From Autumnicola lenta (GTDB lineage: Bacteria; Bacteroidota; Bacteroidia; Flavobacteriales; Flavobacteriaceae): a stretch of 64,000 nt of DNA. Under the pieces are notes generated by a model, which had not been told where the DNA came from, made no database searches, and saw only the letters and a program-made list of their open reading frames with translations. Made by a program: the position numbers and the translations under genes. The stretch covers positions 1 through 64,000 of the forward strand of contig NZ_JAVRHO010000016.1 of NCBI RefSeq assembly GCF_031846515.1, written 5' to 3'. Below, piece by piece: positions 9,779-19,019 of the stretch. How positions within the stretch are numbered: the stretch's first letter is position 1; each line of letters opens with the position of its first letter.

Positions 9779-9803
9779 AAAAAAAGCCCTGAAATTACAG
9801 GGC
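9779..9803 (-). terminator. Terminator of the PfkB-kinase gene
   Basis: On the minus strand GCCCTG and CAGGGC form a perfect six-pair stem followed by seven T. It lies 8 bp beyond the kinase stop and before the purF start. Confidence 0.85.
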
Positions 9804-9810
9804 GGTTAGA

Positions 9811-10734
9811 TTATGTTACTTCGATTTTGAATTGGGTAAGTTTCCTGAACTCTTCCAGCCGCGAATGAACTTCTTCTTTAGTTAAGTCCTGCATCCTTTC
9901 AGTTCCAAATTTTTCTACGCAAAAAGAAGCAAGATTGGAACCATAAATAATGGCGTTTTTCATGTTTTCAAAAGAAATGTCTTTGGTTTTGGCGAGGTAA
10001 CCTATAAAGCCACCGGCAAAAGTGTCTCCGGCTCCTGTTGGATCAAAAACTTCTTCCAGGGGCAAGGCGGGTGCAAAAAAGATTTCTTCTTTGTGGAAAA
10101 GAAGTGCTCCATGTTCACCTTTCTTGATAACCACATATTCGGGTCCCATTGCTGCTATCTTTCTGGCTGCTTTTACAAGGGAGTATTCTCCTGAAAGCTG
10201 CCTTGCTTCTTCATCATTAATGGTGATTACATCTACTTTGGCAATTACTTTCTTTAAATCTTCAAGGGCATTGTCCATCCAGAAATTCATAGTGTCCAAT
10301 ACTGCCAACTTAGGATTCTTTACCTGTTCCAGTACACTTAGCTGTACCAGCGGGTGAAGGTTGCCCAGCATTACAAATTCAGCATCTTTATAATTCTCGG
10401 GAACTATTGGTTGGAAATCTGCAAGTACGTTTAGTTGGGTTTCCAAGGTGTCGCGTGAATTTAAATCGTTGTGATAACGGCCACTCCAGAAGAAGGTTTT
10501 ACCACCTTCTACCTTTTCAATTCCCTCAATATTAATATTGTTCTTTTTAAATAAGTCAAGATATTCCTGGGGAAAATCGTCCCCAATAATAGAAACTATT
10601 GCGCTTTCAGTATCAAAATGTGAGGCAGAAAGACCGATATAAGTTGCGGCGCCGCCTAAAATCTTGTCCGTTTTACCAAAGGGTGTTTCTATCGCATCAA
10701 AGGCAACGGTGCCCACAATTAGAAGTTTACTCAT
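9811..10734 (-). CDS. PfkB-family carbohydrate/nucleoside kinase
   Basis: A 307-residue ribokinase-superfamily enzyme that phosphorylates a sugar or nucleoside using ATP; the substrate cannot be read from the sequence. The N-terminal glycine pair is GGAATYIGLSAS, and the C-terminal signature DPTGAGDTFAGGF holds the catalytic aspartate. The start at 10734 (MSKLLIVGT) is preferred over one eight codons upstream, because that upstream start falls on the predicted -7 element (10756-10763). It has its own promoter and terminator, so it is likely monocistronic. It sits among purine genes, which makes a nucleoside substrate possible but unproven. Confidence 0.85.
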   Translation of the reverse strand: MSKLLIVGTVAFDAIETPFGKTDKILGGAATYIGLSASHFDTESAIVSIIGDDFPQEYLDLFKKNNINIEGIEKVEGGKTFFWSGRYHNDLNSRDTLETQLNVLADFQPIVPENYKDAEFVMLGNLHPLVQLSVLEQVKNPKLAVLDTMNFWMDNALEDLKKVIAKVDVITINDEEARQLSGEYSLVKAARKIAAMGPEYVVIKKGEHGALLFHKEEIFFAPALPLEEVFDPTGAGDTFAGGFIGYLAKTKDISFENMKNAIIYGSNLASFCVEKFGTERMQDLTKEEVHSRLEEFRKLTQFKIEVT

Positions 10735-10755
10735 AACAAGGTTTAAAATAAGCTG

Positions 10756-10763
10756 CAAATATA
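10756..10763 (-). promoter_or_regulatory. Predicted -7 element for the PfkB kinase
   Basis: The minus strand reads TATATTTG, an exact TAnnTTTG match, 21 bp before the chosen start. The -33 region is not a clear TTG. Confidence 0.5.
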
Positions 10764-10815
10764 CAGTTTGTTTTTCAAGGTATAAACCAAAAGGGGGATT
10801 AGGGAAATTTTATCT

Positions 10816-11283
10816 TCAGATTTCCTCAAAACCTTTATCAATGAGCAGCTTTTTTTCTTTTGAAGCGGCTACAGCAAGTGTGTCGCAGCGCTCATTTTGA
10901 GGATGGTTGTTGTGGCCTTTAATCCACTTAAAACTTACATTTTGTTTGCGATATTCCTGTAGAAATTCAATCCATAAATCAGAATTTTTTCTGTCTTTGA
11001 AGTTTTTTTTCTCCCATCCAAGCACCCACTTCTTTTCTACGGAATCCACAACGTATTTGGAGTCAGTAAAAATTAAAACCTCAATTCCGGGCTTCTTTAA
11101 TTTTTTCAGGGCTTTAATAACTGCCATCAATTCCATACGGTTATTAGTGGTATGTTTATAACCTTGTGAGAATTCTTTGCGGTAGGGCTTTCCAACCCAT
11201 TCCATCACAATTCCATATCCTCCGGGACCTGGGTTTCCTCTTGCGGCACCATCGGTGTAAATATGAACCTGGGGGTTACTCAC
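10816..11283 (-). CDS. rnhA: Ribonuclease HI
   Basis: A 155-residue nuclease that cuts the RNA strand of RNA-DNA hybrids. All four metal-binding acidic residues are present: D11 (YTDGAARGNPG), E51 (NNRMELMAV), D74 (FTDSKYVV) and D134 (NERCDTLA). The length and motifs match the E. coli enzyme. The start overlaps the end of purN by 8 bp, indicating translational coupling in a two-gene unit. Confidence 0.95.
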   Translation of the reverse strand: MSNPQVHIYTDGAARGNPGPGGYGIVMEWVGKPYRKEFSQGYKHTTNNRMELMAVIKALKKLKKPGIEVLIFTDSKYVVDSVEKKWVLGWEKKNFKDRKNSDLWIEFLQEYRKQNVSFKWIKGHNNHPQNERCDTLAVAASKEKKLLIDKGFEEI

Positions 11284-11878
11284 TAATTTTTTCTTGTAGA
11301 AGTTCCTCTATTACTTTCGGAAAATGTGCGTATTCAAGATCGTGTATCTTAGTAGCAAGACTCTCGGGAGTATCATGCTCTTCAATAATTATTTTTTTCT
11401 GAAAAACAATTTCACCTTCATCATATCTTTCATTAACATAATGAATGGTTATTCCGCTCTCTTTTTCTTTATTTTCAATAATTGCTTTATGTACTTTGTC
11501 TCCATACATACCTTTTCCACCATATTTTGGAAGAAGTGCAGGATGAATGTTTACCACTTTATCGGGAAATCGCTGGAGAATGTTTTCGGGAAAGATCCAA
11601 AGGAAACCTGCAAGTACAATAAGATCTGGCTCTATATCCTGTAAGACATAAAGAAGCTCATTTGAATGGTAGAGGGAGTCCCTGTCAAAATGAAGGGCTT
11701 TTACGTTAAGATCGTATGCTTTTTTTAAAACACCGGCAGAACGGCGGTTAGAGAACACTGCTACCACACGAGACTCTGGTGAATTTTGAAAATATTTTAT
11801 TATATTTTCGGTATTCGTGCCGGAGCCTGAGGCAAAGACGACTATTTTTTTCTGCTTTGTTTCTCGCATGATCCTCAA
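11276..11878 (-). CDS. purN: Phosphoribosylglycinamide formyltransferase
   Basis: A 200-residue enzyme transferring formyl from 10-formyltetrahydrofolate to GAR in purine synthesis. The catalytic triad is N110, H112 (VVNIHPALLPKYGG) and D153 (RYDEGEIVFQ). The phosphate-binding loop is FASGSGTN. A second methionine at residue 4 is an alternative start. It is divergent from acpP, with about 145 bp between them, and overlaps rnhA downstream. Confidence 0.94.
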   Translation of the reverse strand: MRIMRETKQKKIVVFASGSGTNTENIIKYFQNSPESRVVAVFSNRRSAGVLKKAYDLNVKALHFDRDSLYHSNELLYVLQDIEPDLIVLAGFLWIFPENILQRFPDKVVNIHPALLPKYGGKGMYGDKVHKAIIENKEKESGITIHYVNERYDEGEIVFQKKIIIEEHDTPESLATKIHDLEYAHFPKVIEELLQEKISE

Positions 11879-11965
11879 AATAGGAAAGTTAACATTTATT
11901 AGGATGTAAAATTAACCGGTTTCAGTGAATTTGTGTAAATTACATTCACATTTTTAAAGTAAAAA

Positions 11966-11995
11966 TCGGTTTTAAAATAAAGTTTTTTATTTTTG
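11966..11995 (+). promoter_or_regulatory. Predicted promoter of the acpP-fabF-rnc operon
   Basis: TATTTTTG (11988-11995) is an exact TAnnTTTG. Nineteen bases upstream is TCG (11966-11968), one mismatch from TTG. The -7 box ends 29 bp before the acpP start. Confidence 0.6.
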
Positions 11996-12024
11996 CCACC
12001 TAATCAAAATTAAAATAAAATATT

Positions 12025-12261
12025 ATGTCAGACATTGCATCAAGAGTAAAAGCGATAATCGTGGACAAGTTAGGTGTTGACGAGAACGAAGTTGTAAACG
12101 AAGCCAGCTTCACCAACGACCTGGGCGCTGATTCATTGGATACAGTGGAGCTAATTATGGAATTTGAAAAAGAATTTGATATTCAGATTCCAGATGACCA
12201 GGCAGAAAACATTGCTACTGTTGGTCAGGCAATTTCTTATATTGAAGACGCTAAAAAGTAA
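12025..12261 (+). CDS. acpP: Acyl carrier protein
   Basis: A 78-residue acidic carrier that holds growing fatty-acyl chains on 4'-phosphopantetheine. The attachment serine is S37 in the canonical GADSLDTVELIMEFE motif. The length matches bacterial AcpP. It is first in a fatty-acid and RNA-processing run, with 15 bp to fabF, an arrangement conserved in many Bacteroidota. Confidence 0.97.
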   Translation: MSDIASRVKAIIVDKLGVDENEVVNEASFTNDLGADSLDTVELIMEFEKEFDIQIPDDQAENIATVGQAISYIEDAKK

Positions 12262-12276
12262 AAGCAAAAAAGCCAT

Positions 12277-13530
12277 ATGGAGTTAAAGCGAGTTGTAGTA
12301 ACGGGATTAGGAGCACTAACCCCCGTTGGTAACAATATTGAAGAATATTGGGATGGATTGGTGAAGGGGAAGAGCGGTAGTGCACCTATCACTTATTTCG
12401 ATACCGAAAAATTCAAGACCAAATTCGCTTGTGAACTCAAAAACTTCGATCCTTTAAATTTCTTTGATCGTAAGGAAGTAAGAAGGCTTGACAGATTTGC
12501 ACAATATGCGATAGTAGCTTCCGATGAAGCTATTGAAGATTCAGGTTTGGATCTCAATGTTGTAGATAAGTATCGCGTAGGCGTAATCTGGGGAGCTGGG
12601 ATTGGTGGACTTGAAACTTTTCAGGATGAGGTCATAAACTTTGCTGAAGGTGATGGAAGCCCCAGGTTTAATCCTTTTTTTATTCCTAAGATGATTGCAG
12701 ATATTGCCCCGGGTAATATTTCAATCCGTCATGGATTTATGGGAGCAAATTATACCACAGTTTCTGCCTGCGCCTCTTCTGCAAATGCTATGATAGATGC
12801 TCTTAACAATATTAGGTTAGGGTACAGCGACGTCATAGTTACAGGAGGATCAGAGGCAGCTGTTACAAAGGCTGGTATGGGTGGCTTTAATGCCATGCAT
12901 GCTCTTTCTACAAGAAATGAAAGTCCTGAAACAGCATCAAGACCTTTTGATGCTACCCGGGACGGATTTGTTCTTGGAGAAGGTGGAGGCGCTCTTATTC
13001 TTGAGGAGTACGAGCACGCCAAAGCAAGGGGAGCAAAAATCTATGCTGAAGTTTTAGGCGGAGGATTGTCTTCTGATGCTTACCACATGACGGCACCGCA
13101 CCCTGAAGGAGACGGAGTTGTGGCGGTTATGAAAAATTGTTTAAGGAATGCAGGAATGAATCCTGAAGATGTGGATGCAATAAATACTCACGGGACTTCC
13201 ACTCCTCTTGGAGATGTGGCAGAATTAAAGGCTATAGTGAAAGTCTTCGGAGATCATGCAAAAAACATCAATATTAATTCCACAAAATCTATGACTGGAC
13301 ATTTGCTTGGAGCTGCCGGTGCGATAGAAGCTATTTCAGCTATTCTTTCGATGAAGTACGGTATAGTCCCTCCAACAATTAACCATGAGCATCCAGACGA
13401 GAAAATTAATCCGGAATTAAATTTAACCTTAAATGAGGCACAGAAACGTGAGGTAAACGTGGTAATGAGCAATACATTTGGTTTTGGCGGGCATAACGCC
13501 TGCGTGTTATTTAAAAAACTTATTGAGTAA
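12277..13530 (+). CDS. fabF: Beta-ketoacyl-ACP synthase II
   Basis: A 417-residue condensing enzyme that elongates acyl-ACP with malonyl-ACP. The nucleophilic cysteine lies in TTVSACASSANAM. The two catalytic histidines are in NTHGTSTPLGD and KSMTGHLLGAAGA, and the C-terminal glycine-rich SNTFGFGGHNA is present. The Cys-His-His triad and length fit FabF, not FabH. It lies between acpP and rnc, with gaps of 15 and 5 bp. Confidence 0.96.
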   Translation: MELKRVVVTGLGALTPVGNNIEEYWDGLVKGKSGSAPITYFDTEKFKTKFACELKNFDPLNFFDRKEVRRLDRFAQYAIVASDEAIEDSGLDLNVVDKYRVGVIWGAGIGGLETFQDEVINFAEGDGSPRFNPFFIPKMIADIAPGNISIRHGFMGANYTTVSACASSANAMIDALNNIRLGYSDVIVTGGSEAAVTKAGMGGFNAMHALSTRNESPETASRPFDATRDGFVLGEGGGALILEEYEHAKARGAKIYAEVLGGGLSSDAYHMTAPHPEGDGVVAVMKNCLRNAGMNPEDVDAINTHGTSTPLGDVAELKAIVKVFGDHAKNININSTKSMTGHLLGAAGAIEAISAILSMKYGIVPPTINHEHPDEKINPELNLTLNEAQKREVNVVMSNTFGFGGHNACVLFKKLIE

Positions 13531-13535
13531 TCACG

Positions 13536-14264
13536 ATGAGTGTTATTCAGAACATATTGAATTCCCGCTCTTCCAAGGGCGGGAATTTTTTTAATGCCAT
13601 ACACAGGATACTCGGATTTCGTCCTAAGAATATTTCCCACTACAAGAAAGCCTTTACGCACCGTTCTCTTAATATAAGGGATGAGAATGGCAATGCGATT
13701 AATTATGAAAGGATGGAATTTCTGGGAGATGCCATGCTAAGTGCCGTTATTGCTTCGCATTTGTTCAGGGCAGTGCCTGGGGGCAATGAAGGCTACCTTA
13801 CTAAAATGAGGTCTAAAGTGGTAAGTCGTAAGCACCTGAATGAACTGGGCAAAGATCTTAATCTGATTTCTCATGTTCAGACGAATATTCCCAAAGAGCA
13901 ATTTGGTGTGAATATTCATGGCAATTTATTCGAATCACTTGTTGGAGCAATTTACCTGGATCGTGGCTACAAATACTGCAGAAGGTTTATTTTTGATCGT
14001 GTTATAGAGCCCTATGTAGATATAGAACAATTGGAAGGCAAGGTAATCAGTTATAAGAGTTTGCTCATCGAGTGGTGCCAAAAGGAGAAAAAAGAATTTG
14101 ATTACGATGTTTATGAGGACACAGGGAATGATGAGCTTAAACATTTTGCAGTAAAACTCAGGATTAATGATAGGGTAGTGGCAAAGGCAAGAGCAACTTC
14201 TAAGAAAAAAGCAGAAGAAAAAGCTTCAAAACGAGCCTATTATGCCTTTCAAAATAAGATGTAA
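13536..14264 (+). CDS. rnc: Ribonuclease III
   Basis: A 242-residue double-stranded-RNA endonuclease for rRNA and mRNA processing. The signature ERMEFLGDAMLSAVIASHLF carries the metal-binding residues, a second acidic cluster is at LFESLVGAIYLDRGY, and a C-terminal dsRNA-binding domain (about 165-240) ends in KKKAEEKASKRAYYAF. It begins 5 bp after fabF, so the two are certainly cotranscribed. Confidence 0.96.
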   Translation: MSVIQNILNSRSSKGGNFFNAIHRILGFRPKNISHYKKAFTHRSLNIRDENGNAINYERMEFLGDAMLSAVIASHLFRAVPGGNEGYLTKMRSKVVSRKHLNELGKDLNLISHVQTNIPKEQFGVNIHGNLFESLVGAIYLDRGYKYCRRFIFDRVIEPYVDIEQLEGKVISYKSLLIEWCQKEKKEFDYDVYEDTGNDELKHFAVKLRINDRVVAKARATSKKKAEEKASKRAYYAFQNKM

Positions 14265-14377
14265 CAACTTTTACTGAGGCGGGCCCACTATAACGTTTTC
14301 GTAAAAAGTTCGGGATTTTTGATCTATGGAGCCCGTAATTTGTCATTCTTATTTTATCTTTAACCAAAGTATTTGAT

Positions 14378-14866
14378 ATGCATTCGCATAAGATGTTGCT
14401 GGATGAGGTAGAGGAAGAAAGCTTTAGGTTAGTAGCTATTTATTGTCCTGTAGAACAATATAGGATGGCCTACCTACTAAATAAATATTTAAGTCTACAT
14501 TTAAAAAGAGCTAGACAGGACGTGGACTTTAACCATAAATCTGTTCAGGCAATGTACGCTTTGTTCACTTCAAAAGACCATAAAACGCATTGTGTATACA
14601 ATCTGGTCACAAATAAATATAAAGGTCAGGCCAGGAAAATACTAAGCTCAGGGTCACTATTTTATGAAGAAGAAGTGAGGCCTCTGGTAGTACATCTTAT
14701 ACCTGAGTATAAAAAGGTGGATTTTTTTTTGAAAATACAAGAAGAAATACCCAGTAATACTTATAAAAAACTTCTGAATGTTATAAACAATATTCCGCAA
14801 GTTCTTGCTGCATATAACATAGATGCAGATAACCTAAAATCGAAAGAAAATCTAATTTTTGAATAA
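14378..14866 (+). CDS. IPExxxVDY-family protein
   Basis: A 162-residue protein of unknown function with no signal peptide or membrane segment. The hallmark IPEYKKVDFFLKI (a variant of IPExxxVDY) lies at about residues 107-119. In Bacteroidota this family is typically found between rnc and pyk, exactly as here. Its stop codon overlaps the pyk start by one base, so translation is probably coupled. A role in regulating glycolysis or RNA is only guesswork. Confidence 0.85.
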   Translation: MHSHKMLLDEVEEESFRLVAIYCPVEQYRMAYLLNKYLSLHLKRARQDVDFNHKSVQAMYALFTSKDHKTHCVYNLVTNKYKGQARKILSSGSLFYEEEVRPLVVHLIPEYKKVDFFLKIQEEIPSNTYKKLLNVINNIPQVLAAYNIDADNLKSKENLIFE

Positions 14867-16296
14867 TGCCAACAAACAAAAAGACTAAAATAGTTGCCAC
14901 TCTAGGGCCGGCGACAAGTACCAAAGAAGTTTTATACGATATGCTCCAGGCTGGAGTTAACGTGTTCAGGATTAACTTTTCTCATGCAGATTATGAGGGG
15001 GTTAAAGAACGTATCAAAATGATTCGTGACCTTAATAGAGAACACAATTTCAGTGCTGCCATCCTGGGTGACCTGCAGGGGCCAAAATTGCGCGTTGGTG
15101 TAATGAAGGAGGAAGTTGTGGTTAAGAAGGGAGATGAAATTATCTTTGCTACCGGAAAGAAATTCGAAGGAACAGCAGAGCGGGTATATATGAATTATGA
15201 TACGTTCCCACAGGATGTAGCTCCCGGAGAACGCATTCTTCTTGATGACGGAAAGCTCATATTTGAAGTCGTTAGTACAAATAAAAAGGACGAAGTCAGA
15301 ACCAAGGTAGTACAGGGAGGTCCTTTAAAATCTAAAAAAGGAGTAAACCTTCCCAATACAAAAATTTCTTTACCTGCTTTGACTGAAAAGGACGTAAAGG
15401 ATGCCATATTCGCCTGCGAGCAGGAAGTAGACTGGATGGCACTTTCCTTTGTACGCCATGCTGAAGATCTCATCGAATTGCAGGAATTGATCAAAAAGCA
15501 TAGCAAACACAAAATTCCAATTATCGCTAAAATCGAAAAGCCTGAAGGTGTCCAGAACATCGAAAAAATCGTGGCGTATTGTGACGGATTAATGGTGGCC
15601 CGTGGGGATCTTGGAGTAGAAATTCCTGCCCAGGAAGTACCGCTTATCCAAAAGAAACTTGTTCTCACTGCTAAAAAAGCACGTATCCCGGTAATTATTG
15701 CAACCCAAATGATGGAGACCATGATTACGAGCCTTACGCCTACAAGGGCAGAGGTGAATGATGTGGCAAACTCTGTTATGGATGGTGCAGATGCCGTGAT
15801 GCTTAGTGGAGAGACGTCTGTAGGACAATATCCGGTGCAGGTAATAGAAAAGATGTGTCAGATATTAGAGAGTGTGGAGAATTCACCGCTTATTAAGGTG
15901 CCTCATGACCCACCACACGTACGCACCAAGCGATATATTACAAAAGCAGTATGCTTTCATGCGGCCCATATGGCCAATGAGATAAAAGCAAAAGCTATTT
16001 GTACATTAACTAATAGTGGCTATACCGCTTTTCAGATTTCTGCATGGAGACCGGAGTCGCATATATTGGTTTTTACTCCTAACATGAGAATTTTGGCTCA
16101 GTTAAGTCTGCTTTGGGGGGTTAAAGCTTTTCACTATGATAAATATGTCAGTACAGATGAAACCATAGATGATATCAACTCTATTGCTAAAGAAGGCGGC
16201 TTTGTGCAGCCGGGGGATTTTACCGTTAATCTTGCCGCAATGCCAATGGCAGATAAAGGTATGGTGAACACTCTAAGAGTTTCGGAAATAGAATAG
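14866..16296 (+). CDS. pyk: Pyruvate kinase
   Basis: A 476-residue glycolytic enzyme forming pyruvate and ATP from phosphoenolpyruvate and ADP. It opens KTKIVATLGPATS, and the active-site block reads IPIIAKIEKPEGVQNIEKI, with the catalytic lysine and the metal-binding glutamate. MVARGDLGVEIP and TQMMETM follow. The C-terminal allosteric domain covers about residues 350-476. It is the last gene of the acpP run, followed by a clear terminator. Confidence 0.96.
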   Translation: MPTNKKTKIVATLGPATSTKEVLYDMLQAGVNVFRINFSHADYEGVKERIKMIRDLNREHNFSAAILGDLQGPKLRVGVMKEEVVVKKGDEIIFATGKKFEGTAERVYMNYDTFPQDVAPGERILLDDGKLIFEVVSTNKKDEVRTKVVQGGPLKSKKGVNLPNTKISLPALTEKDVKDAIFACEQEVDWMALSFVRHAEDLIELQELIKKHSKHKIPIIAKIEKPEGVQNIEKIVAYCDGLMVARGDLGVEIPAQEVPLIQKKLVLTAKKARIPVIIATQMMETMITSLTPTRAEVNDVANSVMDGADAVMLSGETSVGQYPVQVIEKMCQILESVENSPLIKVPHDPPHVRTKRYITKAVCFHAAHMANEIKAKAICTLTNSGYTAFQISAWRPESHILVFTPNMRILAQLSLLWGVKAFHYDKYVSTDETIDDINSIAKEGGFVQPGDFTVNLAAMPMADKGMVNTLRVSEIE

Positions 16297-16315
16297 CAGA
16301 AATAAATCTATATTT

Positions 16316-16360
16316 AAAGGCCACGGATACTCAACTTATTGTCTTCGTGGCCTTTTATTT
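16316..16360. terminator. Terminator after pyk
   Basis: A perfect ten-pair stem, AAAGGCCACG (16316-16325) with CGTGGCCTTT (16346-16355), is followed by T-rich sequence. It lies 20 bp beyond the pyk stop and also faces the leftward lipoprotein gene. Confidence 0.88.
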
Positions 16361-16443
16361 TTACTATTCTGGCGGAATGGTGACAAAATTCGCAGAGGTT
16401 ATTTTTCAAAAGGCGAAATATTAAAGGTTCTTTTAATCGGTAA

Positions 16444-16947
16444 TTAATGATGATAATATCTGTCGCCAACATCGAGGTCTTCACGTACAAAAAGGTCTGT
16501 AATAATCCTTTTCTTATTGCCATATTGCTGATGTTCAAAAGCTAATTTTAGAGTGTCTTTTGATAAGTACAATATCTTGAAGAACTTATAATTTTCCGGA
16601 ATGTTTAATAATTGCGAAATTTGAGGGCTCACTAACTTTATATAAGGATCGCCTTTAGAGTTGTGATGTAGATGCCACTTTCCTTTTAAAGTTTCACCAC
16701 AACCTTTTGTTTTCTCATTATTATCATAAAAAGAACTGTCTCTAAGAAATGTTTGGCGGTAGGACATAAAGCAAGGGCCCATATTCATTCTTACTTTGCC
16801 ATTATAGCGTTCAGCTATTTTCCAGGTTTTGATGCTGTCTGAAGATATTAGCGTAACAGGATTTTCGGGTAATTTGTAAGGCTCCTCACTATCTTTATTA
16901 CAGGAATAAAACAAGAATATTAGAACAATAAGAGACCAAAGTTTCAT
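16444..16947 (-). CDS. Putative lipoprotein of unknown function
   Basis: A 167-residue protein with a type II signal peptide (MKLWSLIVLIFLFYSC, lipid-attached C16). The rest is hydrophilic, with two further cysteines (MGPCFMSY, KGCGETLKG) that could form a disulfide and a repeated 'lipocalin-like' pattern of short strands. I do not recognise the family. It lies downstream of dinB on the same strand, 36 bp away, and could share its transcript. Confidence 0.75.
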   Translation of the reverse strand: MKLWSLIVLIFLFYSCNKDSEEPYKLPENPVTLISSDSIKTWKIAERYNGKVRMNMGPCFMSYRQTFLRDSSFYDNNEKTKGCGETLKGKWHLHHNSKGDPYIKLVSPQISQLLNIPENYKFFKILYLSKDTLKLAFEHQQYGNKKRIITDLFVREDLDVGDRYYHH

Positions 16948-16983
16948 AAAATGTTTCTTTTAAAAACTTTTACTAATATAAAT

Positions 16984-18084
16984 TTAAAACTCAAATTTCA
17001 GCTGCACCTCTATTTCTTCTTTCTGTTCTTTTTCTTCCGGCTTATCGGTATTAAGATTGGAGAGGGAGATACCCAGCAATCTCACAGAATTTTTCATCTT
17101 TTCCTGATACAACAGCTCCTTTGCAATTTCGAGAATCAATTCTTTACTGGAAATATAATAGGAGATGGTTTTGCTCCGTGTTTGTAACGTAAAGTCGCTG
17201 TATTTAATCTTTAAGGTAACAGTTTTCCCGGCTACTTTGCTTTTTTCCAGTCGGCGTTCTATTTCTTCAGCAATGTTTTCCAGTCGTTCCAGCATAAAAA
17301 TTTCTGAAGAAATATTTTCATTAAACGTACGTTCAGCTCCAAGAGATTTTCTTATTCGGTTTGGCTTTACCTCGCTTAGATGAATTCCGCGCACTACGTT
17401 ATAATAGTGCAGACCGCTCTTTCCGAAATTCTGAGTGAGATATTCTGCCGACTTTAACTTCAAATCTGCTCCGGTAAAAATTCCCAGGCGGTACATTTTT
17501 TCTGCGGTTACCTTGCCTACACCGTGAAATTTCCTGATGTCCAGCTTTTCCAGGAAATCTGCCACCTCTTCAGGGTTAACCGTTTTTTGTCCGTTGGGCT
17601 TATTAAAATCGCTGGCAATCTTGGCAATAAATTTATTAATAGAAATTCCCGCAGATGCATTTAATCCTGTCTTCTCCTTAATTCTTTGCCTTATTTCCCT
17701 GGCAACTAAGGTGGCACTGGGGTTTCCTTTTTTATTTTCCGTGACATCAAGATAAGCTTCGTCCAGGGATAATGGCTCCACCAGGTCTGTATATTCCATA
17801 AATATTTCCCTTATCTGCCGGGAAACTTCACGGTAGCGTTCAAAACGTGTTTTTACAAAAATTAAATGAGGACAGTTCCTGATAGCCATAACGCTGCTCA
17901 TCGCACTTCTTACTCCAAATTTTCGTGCTTCATAACTTGCGGCAGCCACTACACCTCTTTTTGAACTTCCCCCAACTGCAATAGGCTTTCCCCGTAGCTC
18001 AGGATTATCCAGTTGTTCTACGGAAGCATAAAAAGCATCCATATCTATATGAATGATCTTTCGTAAAGGGATAGGTTTGTCCAC
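16984..18084 (-). CDS. dinB: DNA polymerase IV (Y-family)
   Basis: A 366-residue translesion polymerase. Catalytic acidic residues are D14 and D16 (IHIDMDAFYASVEQ) and D108-E109 (LSLDEAYLDV). The steric-gate and fingers segment SSKRGVVAAASYEARKFGV, the helix-hairpin-helix region (RKFHGVGKVTAEKM) and the little finger follow. The C-terminus ends VQLKFEF, which resembles a beta-clamp-binding motif. It has the usual DinB length. Confidence 0.95.
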   Translation of the reverse strand: MDKPIPLRKIIHIDMDAFYASVEQLDNPELRGKPIAVGGSSKRGVVAAASYEARKFGVRSAMSSVMAIRNCPHLIFVKTRFERYREVSRQIREIFMEYTDLVEPLSLDEAYLDVTENKKGNPSATLVAREIRQRIKEKTGLNASAGISINKFIAKIASDFNKPNGQKTVNPEEVADFLEKLDIRKFHGVGKVTAEKMYRLGIFTGADLKLKSAEYLTQNFGKSGLHYYNVVRGIHLSEVKPNRIRKSLGAERTFNENISSEIFMLERLENIAEEIERRLEKSKVAGKTVTLKIKYSDFTLQTRSKTISYYISSKELILEIAKELLYQEKMKNSVRLLGISLSNLNTDKPEEKEQKEEIEVQLKFEF

Positions 18085-18347
18085 CTTGCAAATTTAACCA
18101 TTTTCGCTTCTGAAATAAATTGATCCTTAGCTTTATAAAACGATTAAACGGAAAATTGCTTTTAAATATAATCTTTAGATATACCAGCGTTCCTTCAGTG
18201 GAAGTGACGATAATTGTCTTTTTCAGCATTAAGCTGGAGCACTGTAAGTTTAAAGTTCAGATGAATAAAACGACATCCTAAAAATCCAAATCATTACGTA
18301 CATTTGGTAGAGCGCATTAATTTTTCTCACTTATTATTTTCGGCTAT

Positions 18348-19019
18348 ATGAAAACTGCAATTATTTTAGGAGCAACGGGTCTTACTGGCGGTATTCTGCT
18401 CCGCAAGTTGCTGGATGATGATCGCTACGGCAAAATCATCCTTTTTTCCAGAAGCTCTGCCAATCTTGATCATTTCAAAATTGAAGAACATTTAGTTGAT
18501 TTATTTCATTTGGAAGAACATGCTGATAAATTTAAAGCAGACGAGGTTTATTGCTGTATAGGAACCACAAAAAGTAAAACGCCAAATGATGAAACCTATA
18601 AAAAAATAGACCATGGAATTCCCGTAACTGCAGCAAAACTTTGTGAGAAAAACAACATCCCCTGCTATTTGGTGGTTTCGGCTATGGGAGCAGATGCTAA
18701 AAGTAAAATTTTCTATAACCGCGTTAAGGGTAAAATGGAAAAAGATGTTCTTGAATTTGACATTAAAAAAACCTATATTTTCAGGCCTTCCTTAATTGCC
18801 GGTGATCGCGATGAAAAGAGGACAGGGGAGAAAATTGCCAAATATGCATTGTCATTTTTTAAGCCCTTAATGATAGGTGCTTTAAAGAAATACAGATCGA
18901 TAACTCCGCAAGAGATTGCTGCAGCAATGATTTTTGTTGCTAATGACGGGCATCATCAAACAAGAATAGAATCTAACGAGATCGCAGAGCTCGCAAATGC
19001 TGAAAAATATAGTGAATAA
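18348..19019 (+). CDS. NAD(P)-binding atypical short-chain dehydrogenase (HTATIP2-like)
   Basis: A 223-residue Rossmann-fold protein. The nucleotide-binding loop is LGATGLTGG near the N-terminus. The central CCIGTTKSKTPNDETYKKID and VVSAMGADAKSKIFYNRVKG place a Tyr-X-X-X-Lys-like pair as in the NAD(P)H-binding HTATIP2/oxidoreductase group. Substrate is unknown. Its stop codon overlaps the start of the CYTH gene by one base. Confidence 0.8.
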   Translation: MKTAIILGATGLTGGILLRKLLDDDRYGKIILFSRSSANLDHFKIEEHLVDLFHLEEHADKFKADEVYCCIGTTKSKTPNDETYKKIDHGIPVTAAKLCEKNNIPCYLVVSAMGADAKSKIFYNRVKGKMEKDVLEFDIKKTYIFRPSLIAGDRDEKRTGEKIAKYALSFFKPLMIGALKKYRSITPQEIAAAMIFVANDGHHQTRIESNEIAELANAEKYSE